NCBI GenBank assembly: GCA_020848435.1
Contig: JADLAC010000089.1
Span: 62,001-126,000 of the forward strand
Source of the DNA: Burkholderiales bacterium
Lineage (GTDB): Bacteria > Pseudomonadota > Gammaproteobacteria > Burkholderiales > WYBJ01
Direction: 5' to 3'
Length of the DNA: 64,000 bases
The notes below the pieces were generated by a model, which was given only the letters and a program-made list of their open reading frames with translations, ran no database searches and was not told the DNA's origin. The translations under genes and the position numbers were made by a program. Shown in pieces: positions 16,280 to 25,636 of this stretch (its first letter is position 1; each line of letters starts with the position of its first letter).

Positions 16280-17065
16280 CTAATAGACGATCGAGCGGGT
16301 CGCGCCCCCGTCCACGGCGATGCTCTGACCGGTGATGGCGCTTGCGAGCGCGGAGGCGAGAAACACGACCAGCGGCGCGACATCGGCCGGTTCGACGATG
16401 CGCCGAATCGCGAACTGCGCGGCAAAGTGAGCCTCCGCTTCGTTCAAGCTGATGTTGCGAGCTTGCGCGAGAGCGGCAAGACGCGCTGGATAGCGATCCG
16501 TCTTGCAGAAGGAGGGGTGCACCACGTTCACCAGGATCTGCTCCGGTCCCACCTCATCGCTCAAGTGCTTGACGAAGTTCACCAGCGCCGCATTGCCCAT
16601 GCCGGCCGGCAAGCCGCCCGGGTTGCGCGCGGAAGTGCCCCCGACGCAGATGATCCTGCCCCCGCCCACGCGTCGAAAATGGGGGACCGCGGCGCGCGAG
16701 CAGCGTATCGATGCCAGCGTCTTGACATAGAGGCGTCGCATCAGCTGATCGTCGCCCGAGGTGAGAAAGCTACCGCCGTCGTTACTCGATGCGTTGTTGA
16801 CCAGGACATCGAAGCGGCCGAACACCGCGGCGGTTTCGTCGACCGCGCGCACGCATTCAGCCTCTTGCAGCAGGTCGACCGCCAGCGTGTGCGCCTGCGC
16901 TCCCAGCGCACGGATCTCGGCGCCGGTTCTCTCGAGCTGTTGCGTATCGCGGGCACAAATCGCTACATGGGCGCCCTCGCGGGCGAACGCCAGAGCGATT
17001 TCGCGACCGATGCCGCGGCTGCCGCCGGTGACCAGAACACCTTTGTCGCGCAGTTCCATATCCAT
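16280..17065 (-). CDS. SDR-family protein with altered catalytic motif
   Basis: A 261-residue SDR. The dinucleotide site TGGSRGIG is intact near residue 13-20, followed by NNAS. The usual YxxxK helix instead reads GMGNAALVNFVKH: the positions expected to be Tyr and Lys align with Ala and Asn. It may bind NAD(P) but lack ordinary dehydrogenase chemistry, or use different residues. An AAAGGAG ribosome site precedes the chosen ATG. It is the first gene of a minus-strand set (SDR, Bug, crotonase) though 275 bp and a promoter separate it from the Bug gene. Role in diketone formation is speculative. Confidence 0.8.
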   Translation of the reverse strand: MDMELRDKGVLVTGGSRGIGREIALAFAREGAHVAICARDTQQLERTGAEIRALGAQAHTLAVDLLQEAECVRAVDETAAVFGRFDVLVNNASSNDGGSFLTSGDDQLMRRLYVKTLASIRCSRAAVPHFRRVGGGRIICVGGTSARNPGGLPAGMGNAALVNFVKHLSDEVGPEQILVNVVHPSFCKTDRYPARLAALAQARNISLNEAEAHFAAQFAIRRIVEPADVAPLVVFLASALASAITGQSIAVDGGATRSIVY

Positions 17066-17364
17066 TCCATGCTCCTTTCATACGATGTCAGCGCGGTTGC
17101 CCGCTCTTGGGCCCGATTCGTCTGTCCGGGGCTGGCCTTGCGGCAGCCTCGCTCGCATGGCTCCTTCTGAGGCCGAAACTCGCCTCACAATCGAAGTGCC
17201 GTTGCGGTCCTAGCCAATGTAGCGATGAGGCTCAGACGCAGGACAGGAGCGTACCGGGTTCCAGCGCAGCAATTGCCGCTGCCGCCGAGGTCTGGCATCC
17301 TGTAGGCGCGTTTTGCGTACCAAGTCGCCGGCGTCTCGAAGCAACGCAAGGGAGGAGGCCGTCA

Positions 17365-18363
17365 ATGAAGATTCGCGTTCGCGAGCGCCTCGATCCGCGG
17401 CCGCTGCGCTGCGCTGTCGCCTGTTTGATTTTCGCTGCTGCTCGAGCTCCCAGTGCGCTCGCGCAGATCTATCCGGTGAAACCGATCCGAGTCATCGTGC
17501 CAGTGACTGCGGGGGGAAGCACCGACCATACCGCGCGCGTCGTCATGCACAAGATGAGCGCGCTGCTCGGGCAGCCGATCATCGTGGACAATCGTCCCGG
17601 GGCGCACAGCATCATCGGCACCGATATCGTGGCCAAGGCACACCCTGACGGTTATACGCTGCTCGTGGCGTTCGCGGCCCATATATCGACCACGGTCATG
17701 GCCTCGAACTTGCCCTTCGATACGGTGAAAGACTTCCAAGGCGTTTCGCTGCTGGCCACGCAGCCCCTCATCGTTCTGGTCAGCAATCAGATCGCGCCGC
17801 GTTCGATCAAGGACTTGATCGCCTTCGCCAAGGCGAGTCCGGGGAAGCTCAATTATGGCTTGCCGGGCACGGGAGGGGCGGCCCATATCGCAGCAGAGAT
17901 GTTTCGCCTGATCACGGCGACCAACATCGTTGCGGTACCATACAAAGGCGCGGCGCCCGCACAGTTGGCGCTATCTAGGAACGAAGTGCAGTTCATGTTC
18001 GCGAATATCCAGACGGGCATAGCGATGGCGAAGGGCGGACGAGCGACCGTTATCGCGATAGCGACCGACAAGCGCTCCACCTACTTCCCGGAAGTACCCA
18101 CTTTCGCCGAGCAGGGGATCGCCAAGTTCGACGTAGAGCCGTGGCAAGGACTGCTTGCGCCGAGCCGCGTGCCGCGTGCCGTCATCAGCGCGTTGCATCG
18201 CGCGGCGGTAGGAGCGATCCAGTCACCCGAGGTTGCCGAAAAGCTCTTGGCCGTGGGCTCGACGCCGGTCGGGAGCGATCCCGACGCGTTCGACGCGCGC
18301 ATTAGCGCTCAATTGAAGTCTTGGGGAGAGGTGGTTGCGCGCGCCGGGCTCAAGTTGGACTAG
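17365..18363 (+). CDS. Bug/TctC-type periplasmic solute receptor
   Basis: A 332-residue receptor with a long N-terminal leader: a basic segment (MKIRVRERLDPRP) then a hydrophobic core ending SALAQ. GGGAGGAGG before the ATG at 17365 fixes the start. The first ligand loop is atypical (VPVTAGGSTD where most family members have PPGGG), and the second is VDNRPGAHSIIG. The second lobe has AVPYKGAAPAQL. It is divergent from the SDR at 16280 across 299 bp that hold no other gene, and is followed 166 bp later by another receptor, so ligands of the two probably differ. Confidence 0.9.
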   Translation: MKIRVRERLDPRPLRCAVACLIFAAARAPSALAQIYPVKPIRVIVPVTAGGSTDHTARVVMHKMSALLGQPIIVDNRPGAHSIIGTDIVAKAHPDGYTLLVAFAAHISTTVMASNLPFDTVKDFQGVSLLATQPLIVLVSNQIAPRSIKDLIAFAKASPGKLNYGLPGTGGAAHIAAEMFRLITATNIVAVPYKGAAPAQLALSRNEVQFMFANIQTGIAMAKGGRATVIAIATDKRSTYFPEVPTFAEQGIAKFDVEPWQGLLAPSRVPRAVISALHRAAVGAIQSPEVAEKLLAVGSTPVGSDPDAFDARISAQLKSWGEVVARAGLKLD

Positions 18364-18529
18364 ACATCATGGCCGCGTCTTAGGGATGAGCGAGCCCGAG
18401 TCGTTGCACTCCTGATCAAGTTGCTGCGCGCCGCGACGATCGTCTAACAAGGCACTTCGTCGTGTGCTATCGTCACTCACGCCCACATACACACGCACTC
18501 GGCCCGAGAGCCAGTCGACGAGGAACACC

Positions 18530-19501
18530 ATGTGCCATCAGCTTGCTCGCATTGTCTTCGCGCTCATCCTCGCCTGCGCCGGCTCGCAAGCCATGGCAGG
18601 TGAGGCGAGCAAGCCGCCGGCGCGGCTCATCGTGCCCTTCACCCCCGGCGGCAGCTCGGACCTGGTCGCACGCATGTTGGCCGACAAGCTCAGAGACGGC
18701 TTGAATCAACGGGTCATCGTGGAGAATCGGCCTGGCGCGGGCGGCACCGTAGGCACCGACCTGGTGGCCAAGGCGGTACCGGATGGCCAGACCTTGCTCG
18801 TGGCGTATACCGGGACGTTCTCGATCAATCCGAATCTGCACAAGAAACTCCCCTACGACCCGCTGGCGGATTTCACGCTGGTGACGCCGGTGACGACAAC
18901 GGTCTACGTGCTGGTCGCACATCCGGCGCTGCCCGTGCGCAGCGTGAAAGACTTGCTGGCCTTGGCAAGAGCGCGGCCGAACGAGCTCAACTACGGCTCG
19001 TCGGGCAACGGCAGCGCACCGCATCTTGCCGGCGCGCTTTTCCAAGTCATGGGCAAGGTCAACCTGCAACACGTTCCATACCGTGGCGGCGGACCGGCCA
19101 TCGTGGATCTCGTCGCCGGGCAGTTGCACGTGTACTTCGGCAGCGGGCCGCCCGTGCTGCCCCACGTCAAGACCGGCCGGTTGCGGGCGATCGCCTCGAC
19201 CTCCGCCAAGCGCAGCAAGTTGTATCCCGACCTCCCCACGATAGCGGAGTCCGGCGTGCCGGGCTACGAGGTGACGTCCTGGTATGGGCTCGCATTGCCG
19301 GCGAAAGCACCCAAGCCGATATTGGATGGGCTGCACAAGGCGACCGTGGAGGTGGTAAAGCGCGCTGACTTCACGGATACGCTCGCGCTGCAGGGCCTCG
19401 AGACCATACACATGTCGCCGGCCGAGTTCACCGAGCTGGTCAAGCAAGAGCTTGCGCTTTACGCACGCGTCGTGAAAGAAGCCAACATCACGCTCGACTA
19501 G
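18530..19501 (+). CDS. Bug/TctC-type periplasmic solute receptor paired with a ThDP enzyme
   Basis: A 323-residue receptor. The ATG at 18530 is preceded by GACGAGGAAC and followed by a signal peptide ending near AMAGE. Ligand loops are PFTPGGSSD and VENRPGAGGTVG, with VPDGQTLLVAYTGTFSINPNL between lobes. It shares a strand with the complete ThDP-dependent enzyme gene 193 bp downstream, the same pairing seen at 40070-42882, so its ligand could be a 2-keto or hydroxy acid used by that enzyme. Sequence from 19502 to 19694 shows no gene. Confidence 0.9.
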   Translation: MCHQLARIVFALILACAGSQAMAGEASKPPARLIVPFTPGGSSDLVARMLADKLRDGLNQRVIVENRPGAGGTVGTDLVAKAVPDGQTLLVAYTGTFSINPNLHKKLPYDPLADFTLVTPVTTTVYVLVAHPALPVRSVKDLLALARARPNELNYGSSGNGSAPHLAGALFQVMGKVNLQHVPYRGGGPAIVDLVAGQLHVYFGSGPPVLPHVKTGRLRAIASTSAKRSKLYPDLPTIAESGVPGYEVTSWYGLALPAKAPKPILDGLHKATVEVVKRADFTDTLALQGLETIHMSPAEFTELVKQELALYARVVKEANITLD

Positions 19502-19694
19502 CGCCGGCTCGGCCGACTTGGGCTTTTCGAGCGAGGGCGGACGTGGTCGCGGCCATGCTCGGCATCCACGGGCAAACGCTGTCCGATCGGGTGTGGCAGG
19601 GCTTCGATGCGTCACGCCTGTCGGTGATGGCGTTACCAATGGGAAGACTCTGGCCGATCGCGGATGCGGCGGGGTTTGAACAGGGAGACGGGAA

Positions 19695-21356
19695 ATGAAG
19701 GTGTATCAGGCGATGGCGGATGCCTTCGTAAGGGAAGGCGCCACGACGGTGTTCGGTCTGCTGGGCGACGCCCAGCTGCCATGGTGGGCAGCGATGAGCA
19801 TGCACCCGGGCGTGGCCATCATCGATGCGCGCCACGAAGGCGCGGCGCTGACCATGGCCGAGGGCTGGGCGCGGATCACCGGCAAGGTCGGTGTGTGCAG
19901 CGTAACCCAGGGGCCCGGGGTTTCGCATCTCGCCTCATCGCTCATCACCGCGACGCGATCGCATACGCCGGTAGTGATCTATACCAGCCAGAGCGCATTC
20001 AACGACAGTCATGCGCTTCAGTACCTTCACACCGAGCGGCTTGTCAGCGCGACAGGCGCGGGTTACATCGAAGTGCTGGCGCCGTCATTCGCGGAAAGCG
20101 CCGTGCGCCAAGCGTTCTACCGCGCGCGGCTCGAGCAGCGTCCCGTGCTTGTTTGCGTACCCCGAGACGTGCAAGGGGCGCAATGCGACAGCGACGGCGA
20201 GGATTACGTTCCGTCCTCGGCCATGTTCTCCGGCCAGCAACGCATTCGTCCCGACCCGGACCAGTTGGACGCGGCCGCCGCCGTGCTCGCCAAGAGCAGC
20301 AGGCCGGTGATCGTCATCGGTCGATGCGCGAACAAGCCCGAGGTTCTGCCAGCTGTCGATCGCATCGGCGCGCGTATCGGCGCTCTGCTCGCGACTTCCC
20401 TTCCGGCCAAGGGGGCGCTCGGTGAGTGCGAATATCATGCCGGCATAGCCGGCCTGTTCGCGACGCGCACCGCCATGGAGCTGTTTCGCGAAGCCGATTG
20501 CGTGCTTGCGTTCGGCGCGAGCCTCAACCCGCACACGATCGAGAACGGCTACTTGTTCTCTCCGCAAGCCAAGATCATCCAGGTCGACGTCGCGCCTCAC
20601 GTCATGATGGGTAACGACAAGGGCGCCGATATCTACATCCAGGGCGATGCCGGCGCCAGCGCGAATGCGCTGGAGGAAATGCTGGCCGCGAGGGATGTCA
20701 TGCATACCGGCTATCGCACGCCGGCGGTGCGCAAGGCGCTGATCGAGGCGGGACGGGACCCGGCCGAATTCGACATCGCGCCGGGCACGGTGGATCCGCG
20801 CGAAGCAGTGCAGGTGATCGACGAGCGCCTGCCCGCGGAGATCGGGATCGCCAGCGGCGGAGGCCACGCCTTCGCATTTCCCGTGCAGGGCATGAAGAAG
20901 CTTCGCCCGCTGCACCTGTTCGTCACCTCCTTTGGCTGCATCGGCCAGACGCTCTCGGCAGCCATAGGCGCGAGTGTCGCCCTCGCGGGCAAGCCTCTGG
21001 TGCACATCGCCGGCGATGGCGGCACCATGCAGAACATCCAAGAGCTCGATACCCTCGCGCGGCTCGGCACGAAATTGCTGGTGGCCGTTCTCAACGACGA
21101 GGCACTCGGCGCGGAGTACCAGAAGATCAAGGCGCACGGCGGCAATGTCGACATTGCCGCGGTGCGTTCGCCCGACTTCGCCGCCGTGGGTCGCGCCTTC
21201 GGCCTGCGTGGGCGCAAGGCGACGACCTTGGAGGAGGTCGCTGCCGGCGTCGACGAGTTCCTGGCCGCGGACGCTCCCATGGTCCTCGACATACGCATCT
21301 CGCGCAATGTGTTGAGCGTCCCCTACCGGCGCATGTACTTCGGACAGGATGTTTGA
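19695..21356 (+). CDS. ThDP-dependent enzyme, acetolactate synthase/benzoylformate decarboxylase superfamily
   Basis: A 553-residue three-domain ThDP enzyme. The N-terminal pyrimidine domain carries the cofactor-activating Glu48 (DARHEGAAL), the middle domain spans about 185-330, and the diphosphate domain has the GDGG motif at 440-443 followed about 26 residues later by the metal-binding ND (VLNDEALG). It would decarboxylate or cleave a 2-keto acid or diketone and possibly ligate the acyl carbanion; exact chemistry cannot be read from sequence. It differs from anabolic IlvB by having no IlvH-like subunit gene nearby. The Bug receptor upstream suggests a catabolic substrate imported from outside. 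Confidence 0.87.
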   Translation: MKVYQAMADAFVREGATTVFGLLGDAQLPWWAAMSMHPGVAIIDARHEGAALTMAEGWARITGKVGVCSVTQGPGVSHLASSLITATRSHTPVVIYTSQSAFNDSHALQYLHTERLVSATGAGYIEVLAPSFAESAVRQAFYRARLEQRPVLVCVPRDVQGAQCDSDGEDYVPSSAMFSGQQRIRPDPDQLDAAAAVLAKSSRPVIVIGRCANKPEVLPAVDRIGARIGALLATSLPAKGALGECEYHAGIAGLFATRTAMELFREADCVLAFGASLNPHTIENGYLFSPQAKIIQVDVAPHVMMGNDKGADIYIQGDAGASANALEEMLAARDVMHTGYRTPAVRKALIEAGRDPAEFDIAPGTVDPREAVQVIDERLPAEIGIASGGGHAFAFPVQGMKKLRPLHLFVTSFGCIGQTLSAAIGASVALAGKPLVHIAGDGGTMQNIQELDTLARLGTKLLVAVLNDEALGAEYQKIKAHGGNVDIAAVRSPDFAAVGRAFGLRGRKATTLEEVAAGVDEFLAADAPMVLDIRISRNVLSVPYRRMYFGQDV

Positions 21357-21409
21357 GCGGGCCGGATGCGCCCATGCGCGGCGGTGCCAACGCGCCGCGC
21401 CCCGTTCGA

Positions 21410-22222
21410 CTACTGCTCCGGCACCATCAGCTTGAAACACGCCGAGCGCCCGCCGTCGGCCGGGACGACGCACCCGGTGATCATGCGCGATTCGTCTGAG
21501 GCGAGGAATACGGCGATGGCCGCGATGTCCTCCGATTCGCCGACCGAGAAGGGGTAGGTTTTCCGCACCGCCAGGCGTGCCCGCACGTCGGGCGAGGGGC
21601 TGTCGGCGAGCAGCATATCCTTGTTCTCCCAGCGGGCGAGCGAACGCTCCGTGCGGATGGTTCCGGGCGCGATCGCGTTGGCGCGTATGCCATTGGCCAT
21701 GTACTGTGCGGCGATGGTCCTGGTGAACGCAACAATCCCGCCTTTGCACGCCGCATAGGCAGGCTTCTCGCAACCGAGCTGACCCAGCCATGAGCCGAAG
21801 TTGATGATTGAGCCCCCGCCGGCCGCGAGCAGATGAGGAATGCCGTGGCGGCAGCACAAGAACGGGTGGCGCAGGTTCAGCGCGACGGTGCGTTCCCAGA
21901 TGTCGAGATCCATCTTGTGCACGGGCACGTCTTCCTGCAGCGAGCCGCCCGCGCAATTGACCAGCACGTCGAGCTTGCCGAAGCGCGCGGCAACCGAGTC
22001 GATCGCGCGCTTCACCGCGCCATCCTGGGTGACATCGGTCTCGACGAAGTATGCCTCGCCGCCGGCCTCGCGCACGGCCTTTTCCGCTGCGCGGCCCAGC
22101 TCGGGCTTGATCTCTGCCAGCCCGACTTTCGCGCCTTCGCGTGCGAAGGCGAGCGCGGTGGCCTTGGCGATCCCCGCACCGGCGCCCGTCAAGAATGCGA
22201 CTTTTCCTGCCATTCTGCCCAT
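21410..22222 (-). CDS. SDR-family oxidoreductase
   Basis: A 270-residue classical SDR with TGAGAGIA cofactor site (12-19), NCAGG, a catalytic tyrosine and lysine in YAACKGG, and PADGG near the end. The serine region reads INFGSWLG. AAGGAGA precedes the ATG at 22222. It oxidises or reduces a secondary alcohol/ketone with NAD(P). It is convergent with the ThDP enzyme and lies downstream of the IclR regulator on the same strand, 142 bp apart. Substrate unknown. Confidence 0.87.
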   Translation of the reverse strand: MGRMAGKVAFLTGAGAGIAKATALAFAREGAKVGLAEIKPELGRAAEKAVREAGGEAYFVETDVTQDGAVKRAIDSVAARFGKLDVLVNCAGGSLQEDVPVHKMDLDIWERTVALNLRHPFLCCRHGIPHLLAAGGGSIINFGSWLGQLGCEKPAYAACKGGIVAFTRTIAAQYMANGIRANAIAPGTIRTERSLARWENKDMLLADSPSPDVRARLAVRKTYPFSVGESEDIAAIAVFLASDESRMITGCVVPADGGRSACFKLMVPEQ

Positions 22223-22364
22223 GTCATCTCCTTGAATGTCCGCGCGCAGCCGGTGACCGGCTGCGCGTACTTTGCCCGACCCGCGGCACGCATGCGCCGC
22301 GCGTCACGTCCAACGCTCGTCGCCGCCGCGCGGAACCATCGCCGGCACCGACCCGGTGCGTCGA

Positions 22365-23087
22365 TCAACCGCCATAGCGCCTCGAGATGTCCGCCGCGGC
22401 TTTCACGACCAGCTTGATGAAGTCGCGTTCGCGCGGCTGCAGCCGCACCGTCGGGCCCGCGACGGTCAAACACAGGCGCGAGTCATCGTTCACGTCCTTG
22501 ATCGGAGCGGTAATCGCCGATAGCCCGAGCATGCGTTCGCCGTGTGACACGGCATAGCCTCGTTCGCGGATCGCCGTCAGCTCCCGCGTCAGCTCGGCTT
22601 GCTTGCGCTTGGTGGTGCGCGAGACATAGGACAACACCGGCGCCAATTCCTTCCTCGGCATGTAAGCCATGAGCATTTTCGCGCTCGATCCATCCAGCAG
22701 CCGTATGTGCTCACCGGGCTTGGTGACGCTGCGCAGCGGCGAGGCGGTGTCGACCACGTCGATGCACACACGATCCCGGCCGCTGAGCGTATTCAACGTG
22801 ACCGTCTCCTTGGTGTGCTGCGCGAGCTCCACGATGATCGGGCGTGCCAGATCGCGAATGTCCACGGTGCTCTTGACGAGCCCCGCCAGGCGGGTAAACC
22901 GGAACGACAGACAGTACTGCTGATTCGCGAGCCGCACGAGGTAGCCCGCCTGCTCGAGGCTCTGGACGATGCGAAAGGCGGTGGATTTCGGCAGCTCGAT
23001 CCTGTCGGCGATCTCCTGCAAGGTGAGGCTGTCGCGCGCGCGCGTGAAGCTTTCGAAAACGGCGAGTATGCGGGTGGCTGAGCGCAT
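22365..23087 (-). CDS. IclR-family transcriptional regulator
   Basis: A 240-residue regulator with an N-terminal winged helix-turn-helix (LTLQEIADRIELPKSTAFRIVQSLEQAGYLVR, about 21-53) and a C-terminal effector-binding domain (TLSGRDRVCIDVVD, GYAVSHGERMLGLSAITAPI). I place the start at the ATG 23087. A longer in-frame TTG at 23147 would put coding sequence over the palindrome at 23136-23154. It is transcribed away from the MmgE/PrpD-Bug pair at 23225-25601 and is their probable local regulator. Such proteins respond to small acids. Confidence 0.9.
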   Translation of the reverse strand: MRSATRILAVFESFTRARDSLTLQEIADRIELPKSTAFRIVQSLEQAGYLVRLANQQYCLSFRFTRLAGLVKSTVDIRDLARPIIVELAQHTKETVTLNTLSGRDRVCIDVVDTASPLRSVTKPGEHIRLLDGSSAKMLMAYMPRKELAPVLSYVSRTTKRKQAELTRELTAIRERGYAVSHGERMLGLSAITAPIKDVNDDSRLCLTVAGPTVRLQPRERDFIKLVVKAAADISRRYGG

Positions 23088-23135
23088 TGGCGGGTCGACT
23101 GGCGCGAATCCTGGGTCGATGATATACCGGCTGCT

Positions 23136-23154
23136 AGTTTCGAACAATGAAACT
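23136..23154. promoter_or_regulatory. Palindromic operator candidate between iclR-type gene and MmgE/PrpD gene
   Basis: AGTTTC, seven bases, GAAACT form a perfect inverted repeat in the divergent intergenic region. IclR-family KdgR sites also contain GAAAC/GTTTC half-sites, so this is a reasonable binding site for the neighbouring IclR regulator. A TAATAT at 23179-23184 could be the -10 of the rightward promoter, which would place the palindrome at or just upstream of its -35. Confidence 0.55.
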
Positions 23155-23224
23155 TGGGCTGGCCGCTGAAACCCTCTGTAATATGCCTGCCATGCCTTGA
23201 GACCTCATCCAACGAGAGGACAGA

Positions 23225-24643
23225 ATGAACGAAACGAGAACCCTGGCAAGCTGGATCGCGAATCTGCGCTACCAGGACATTCCCGAGAATGTCCGTGAAG
23301 TCGCGCGCCAGTTCATCCTCGACAACTTCGGCTGCCAGATCGCGGGCGCGACCTTGCCCTGGAGCCGGAGCTACTACGACGTGATTCGGCGTACGCGCTC
23401 CGGTACGCATTCCACGGTCGCGTATTTCGGCGACAAGCTCTCGCCCGATGACGCCGCTTTCATGAACAGCACGTTCAACCACGCCAACGAGACCGACGAC
23501 ACCCACCTGAAGAGTCCCACCCACCCGGGCGGCATCGCCGTTCCCGCGGCGCTCGCCATGGCCGAGTATGCACACGCTAACGGCGAGAAGCTTCTCGTGG
23601 CTGTCGTAGCCGCGTACGAGATTCAGATTCGCATCTCGTGGGCGTGCTCGCCGTTCCTGATCTACCGCGGACATCACCCTCCCGTCGGCGTGGGTCCTTT
23701 CGGGGCGGCGGCCGCGGCGGCGATCCTGATGGGCTTCGATGCCGAGACGACGCTCAATGCGCTGGCGATCGCCGGCAGTCATTCCGCGGGCCTGATCGAG
23801 TACACGAAGACGGGTGGATCGGTGAAACGAATTCATAGCGCGATCCCGACCCAGGCGGGCGTGCGGGCCGCGCTGTTCGCCGAAGCGGGCATCACCGGCC
23901 CGCATTCGATACTGGAAGGCGAAAAAGGCTTCTGCAAGGTATTCGCGGGCGAGTACGACTTGAACCGCCTGACTGAAGGCCTCGGCACACACTACCATAC
24001 GCTCGACAACGCGCTGAAGCCGTATTCGTGCTGCCACCTGATCCATGCGGCCTTCGATGCGCTCGACCTGGTGCGCGACAAACAGCCGCTTACCCCGGAG
24101 CAGGTGAAGGAGATCAAGGTCTACACCAACAGCGAGCCCATCTTGAGCCACATCGGATCGATCATCGAGCCGGACGACATCCTCGGGGCGCAGTTCAGTC
24201 TTCCCTTCTCCGTGGCGATGCGCTTGCATCACGGCGGGCGCGGCGTAAACGGCGGCAACGGCTTCTGGGACTACCTGAAGGTCGACCTGAAGGACCCGAA
24301 GCTGGTCGAGACCGCGCGCAAGGTGAAGTGCGTCGTCGCCAGCAACAATGAATGGGAGCGCGTCGACAAGGGGGCCGGGATCGAGATCGAGACGACCGAC
24401 GGGCGCCAGATCAAGCAGATCGTCCCGTTTTCGAAGGGTCTGCCCGAAAACCCGTTGAGCAAGACCGAGGTGCGGGAGAAGTTCCATTCGCTGGTCGATC
24501 CGGTGCTGCCACCGGGGCGCCCGCGCGACATCGTCGCGGCCGTGGACGAAGTGCAGAACATCGCGAAGATAGATGACCTGGTTCGGCTGATGATCGTGCC
24601 CGACGCCCAGCGCGGGGCGCCGGCCGCCGGCGCGAAGCGGTGA
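23225..24643 (+). CDS. MmgE/PrpD-family protein (copy 1)
   Basis: A 472-residue member of the 2-methylcitrate dehydratase/cis-aconitate decarboxylase/iminodisuccinate epimerase superfamily. Typical blocks are LDNFGCQIAGATLPWSRSY, the HANETDDTHLKSPTHPG active-site loop, and KPYSCCHLIHAAFDA. GAGAGGA precedes the ATG. It is close to the protein encoded at 27809 (same length, about two thirds identical by eye). The Bug gene follows after 4 bp, so the pair is one transcript. The usual partners of methylcitrate degradation (prpB, prpC) are absent; the substrate is likely another branched or hydroxylated polycarboxylate. The IclR regulator lies divergently upstream. Confidence 0.88.
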   Translation: MNETRTLASWIANLRYQDIPENVREVARQFILDNFGCQIAGATLPWSRSYYDVIRRTRSGTHSTVAYFGDKLSPDDAAFMNSTFNHANETDDTHLKSPTHPGGIAVPAALAMAEYAHANGEKLLVAVVAAYEIQIRISWACSPFLIYRGHHPPVGVGPFGAAAAAAILMGFDAETTLNALAIAGSHSAGLIEYTKTGGSVKRIHSAIPTQAGVRAALFAEAGITGPHSILEGEKGFCKVFAGEYDLNRLTEGLGTHYHTLDNALKPYSCCHLIHAAFDALDLVRDKQPLTPEQVKEIKVYTNSEPILSHIGSIIEPDDILGAQFSLPFSVAMRLHHGGRGVNGGNGFWDYLKVDLKDPKLVETARKVKCVVASNNEWERVDKGAGIEIETTDGRQIKQIVPFSKGLPENPLSKTEVREKFHSLVDPVLPPGRPRDIVAAVDEVQNIAKIDDLVRLMIVPDAQRGAPAAGAKR

Positions 24644-24647
24644 CACC

Positions 24648-25601
24648 ATGAGGGCGTTGCTGTTGGCGGTGTCGTGGGCACTGTGCGTGTCGACATCTCT
24701 TGCCCAAGGCTACCCGGGCAAGGCGGTGCGCTTCATCGTGCCCTACCCGCCTGGCGGCGGGACCGACATGGCCGCACGCACCATTTCCGCGAAGCTCGTC
24801 GAAGACCTGGGGCAGCAGATCATCATTGACAACCGCGGCGGAGCGCAGGGGAGCATCGGGACGGCGGTGGCCGCGAAAGCACCCGCCGACGGCTATACGA
24901 TGCTCTTGTCCTATGTCGGTACGTTCTGCATCAACCCGTTCCTGTACAAGGAGGTGGGCTACGACCCGCTGAAGGATTTCGCGCACGTCAGCCTGGCGAC
25001 GGTGCAGCCCTACGTGGTCGTCGTGCACCCGGGGGTGCCCGCGAAAAGCCTGAAGGACCTGGTCGTGCTCGCCAAGACGCGGCCCGATCGCTTGACGTTC
25101 GCCTCCAGCGCATCCGTAGGCCAGCTCGCGGGAGAGCATTTCAAGCTTCTCACCAAGACGAAGATGCTGCACGTGCCGTACAAGGGCGCGGGCCCGGCCG
25201 TTATCGACCTGATGGGCGGTCATGTCGACTTGATGTTCAGCAGTCCGACCAGCGCCGTGCCCCCGGTCAAGAGCGGCAGGCTGCGCGCTCTGGCAGTGAC
25301 GGCGCCGACACGCTTGAACGCATTGCCGGAAGTCCCCACGTCGCGCGAATCGGGCTATCCGGAATTCGAGATCAGCGGCTGGTATGGTGTCGCCGTGCCC
25401 GCCAACACGCCGAAGGAGATCGTGCACACGCTCAACGGCCTGCTTGCCCGCGCGCTGAAGAGCAATGAGGTGAGAGAGCGCTTGATACGAGAGGGGTTGG
25501 AGGCGAAGGCCAACAGCCCCGAGGAAATGACGGCGCTGGTGAAGTCCGAAGTCGAGCGCTGGGGCAGCGTGGTAAAGGCCTCCGGCGCAAAGGCGGAGTA
25601 G
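24648..25601 (+). CDS. Bug/TctC-type periplasmic solute receptor
   Basis: A 317-residue receptor starting 4 bp after the MmgE/PrpD gene. Signal peptide MRALLLAVSWALCVSTSLAQ; ligand loops PYPPGGGTDMAAR and IDNRGGAQGSIG; second-lobe HVPYKGAGPAVIDL. It is fairly similar to the receptors at 26775 and 32825 but less than those two are to each other. Tight coupling with the enzyme suggests that it presents that enzyme's substrate or a precursor. It is convergent with the CapA-like gene, 35 bp from its stop. Confidence 0.9.
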   Translation: MRALLLAVSWALCVSTSLAQGYPGKAVRFIVPYPPGGGTDMAARTISAKLVEDLGQQIIIDNRGGAQGSIGTAVAAKAPADGYTMLLSYVGTFCINPFLYKEVGYDPLKDFAHVSLATVQPYVVVVHPGVPAKSLKDLVVLAKTRPDRLTFASSASVGQLAGEHFKLLTKTKMLHVPYKGAGPAVIDLMGGHVDLMFSSPTSAVPPVKSGRLRALAVTAPTRLNALPEVPTSRESGYPEFEISGWYGVAVPANTPKEIVHTLNGLLARALKSNEVRERLIREGLEAKANSPEEMTALVKSEVERWGSVVKASGAKAE

Positions 25602-25636
25602 GAAGGCAGGAAAGCAGTCGCATTTTCGGGCGCGCC

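Noticed and set aside
20085..21956. A 623-codon minus-strand open frame
   Set aside because: It overlaps the ThDP enzyme and the SDR, both with full motif sets, and has no motifs of its own.
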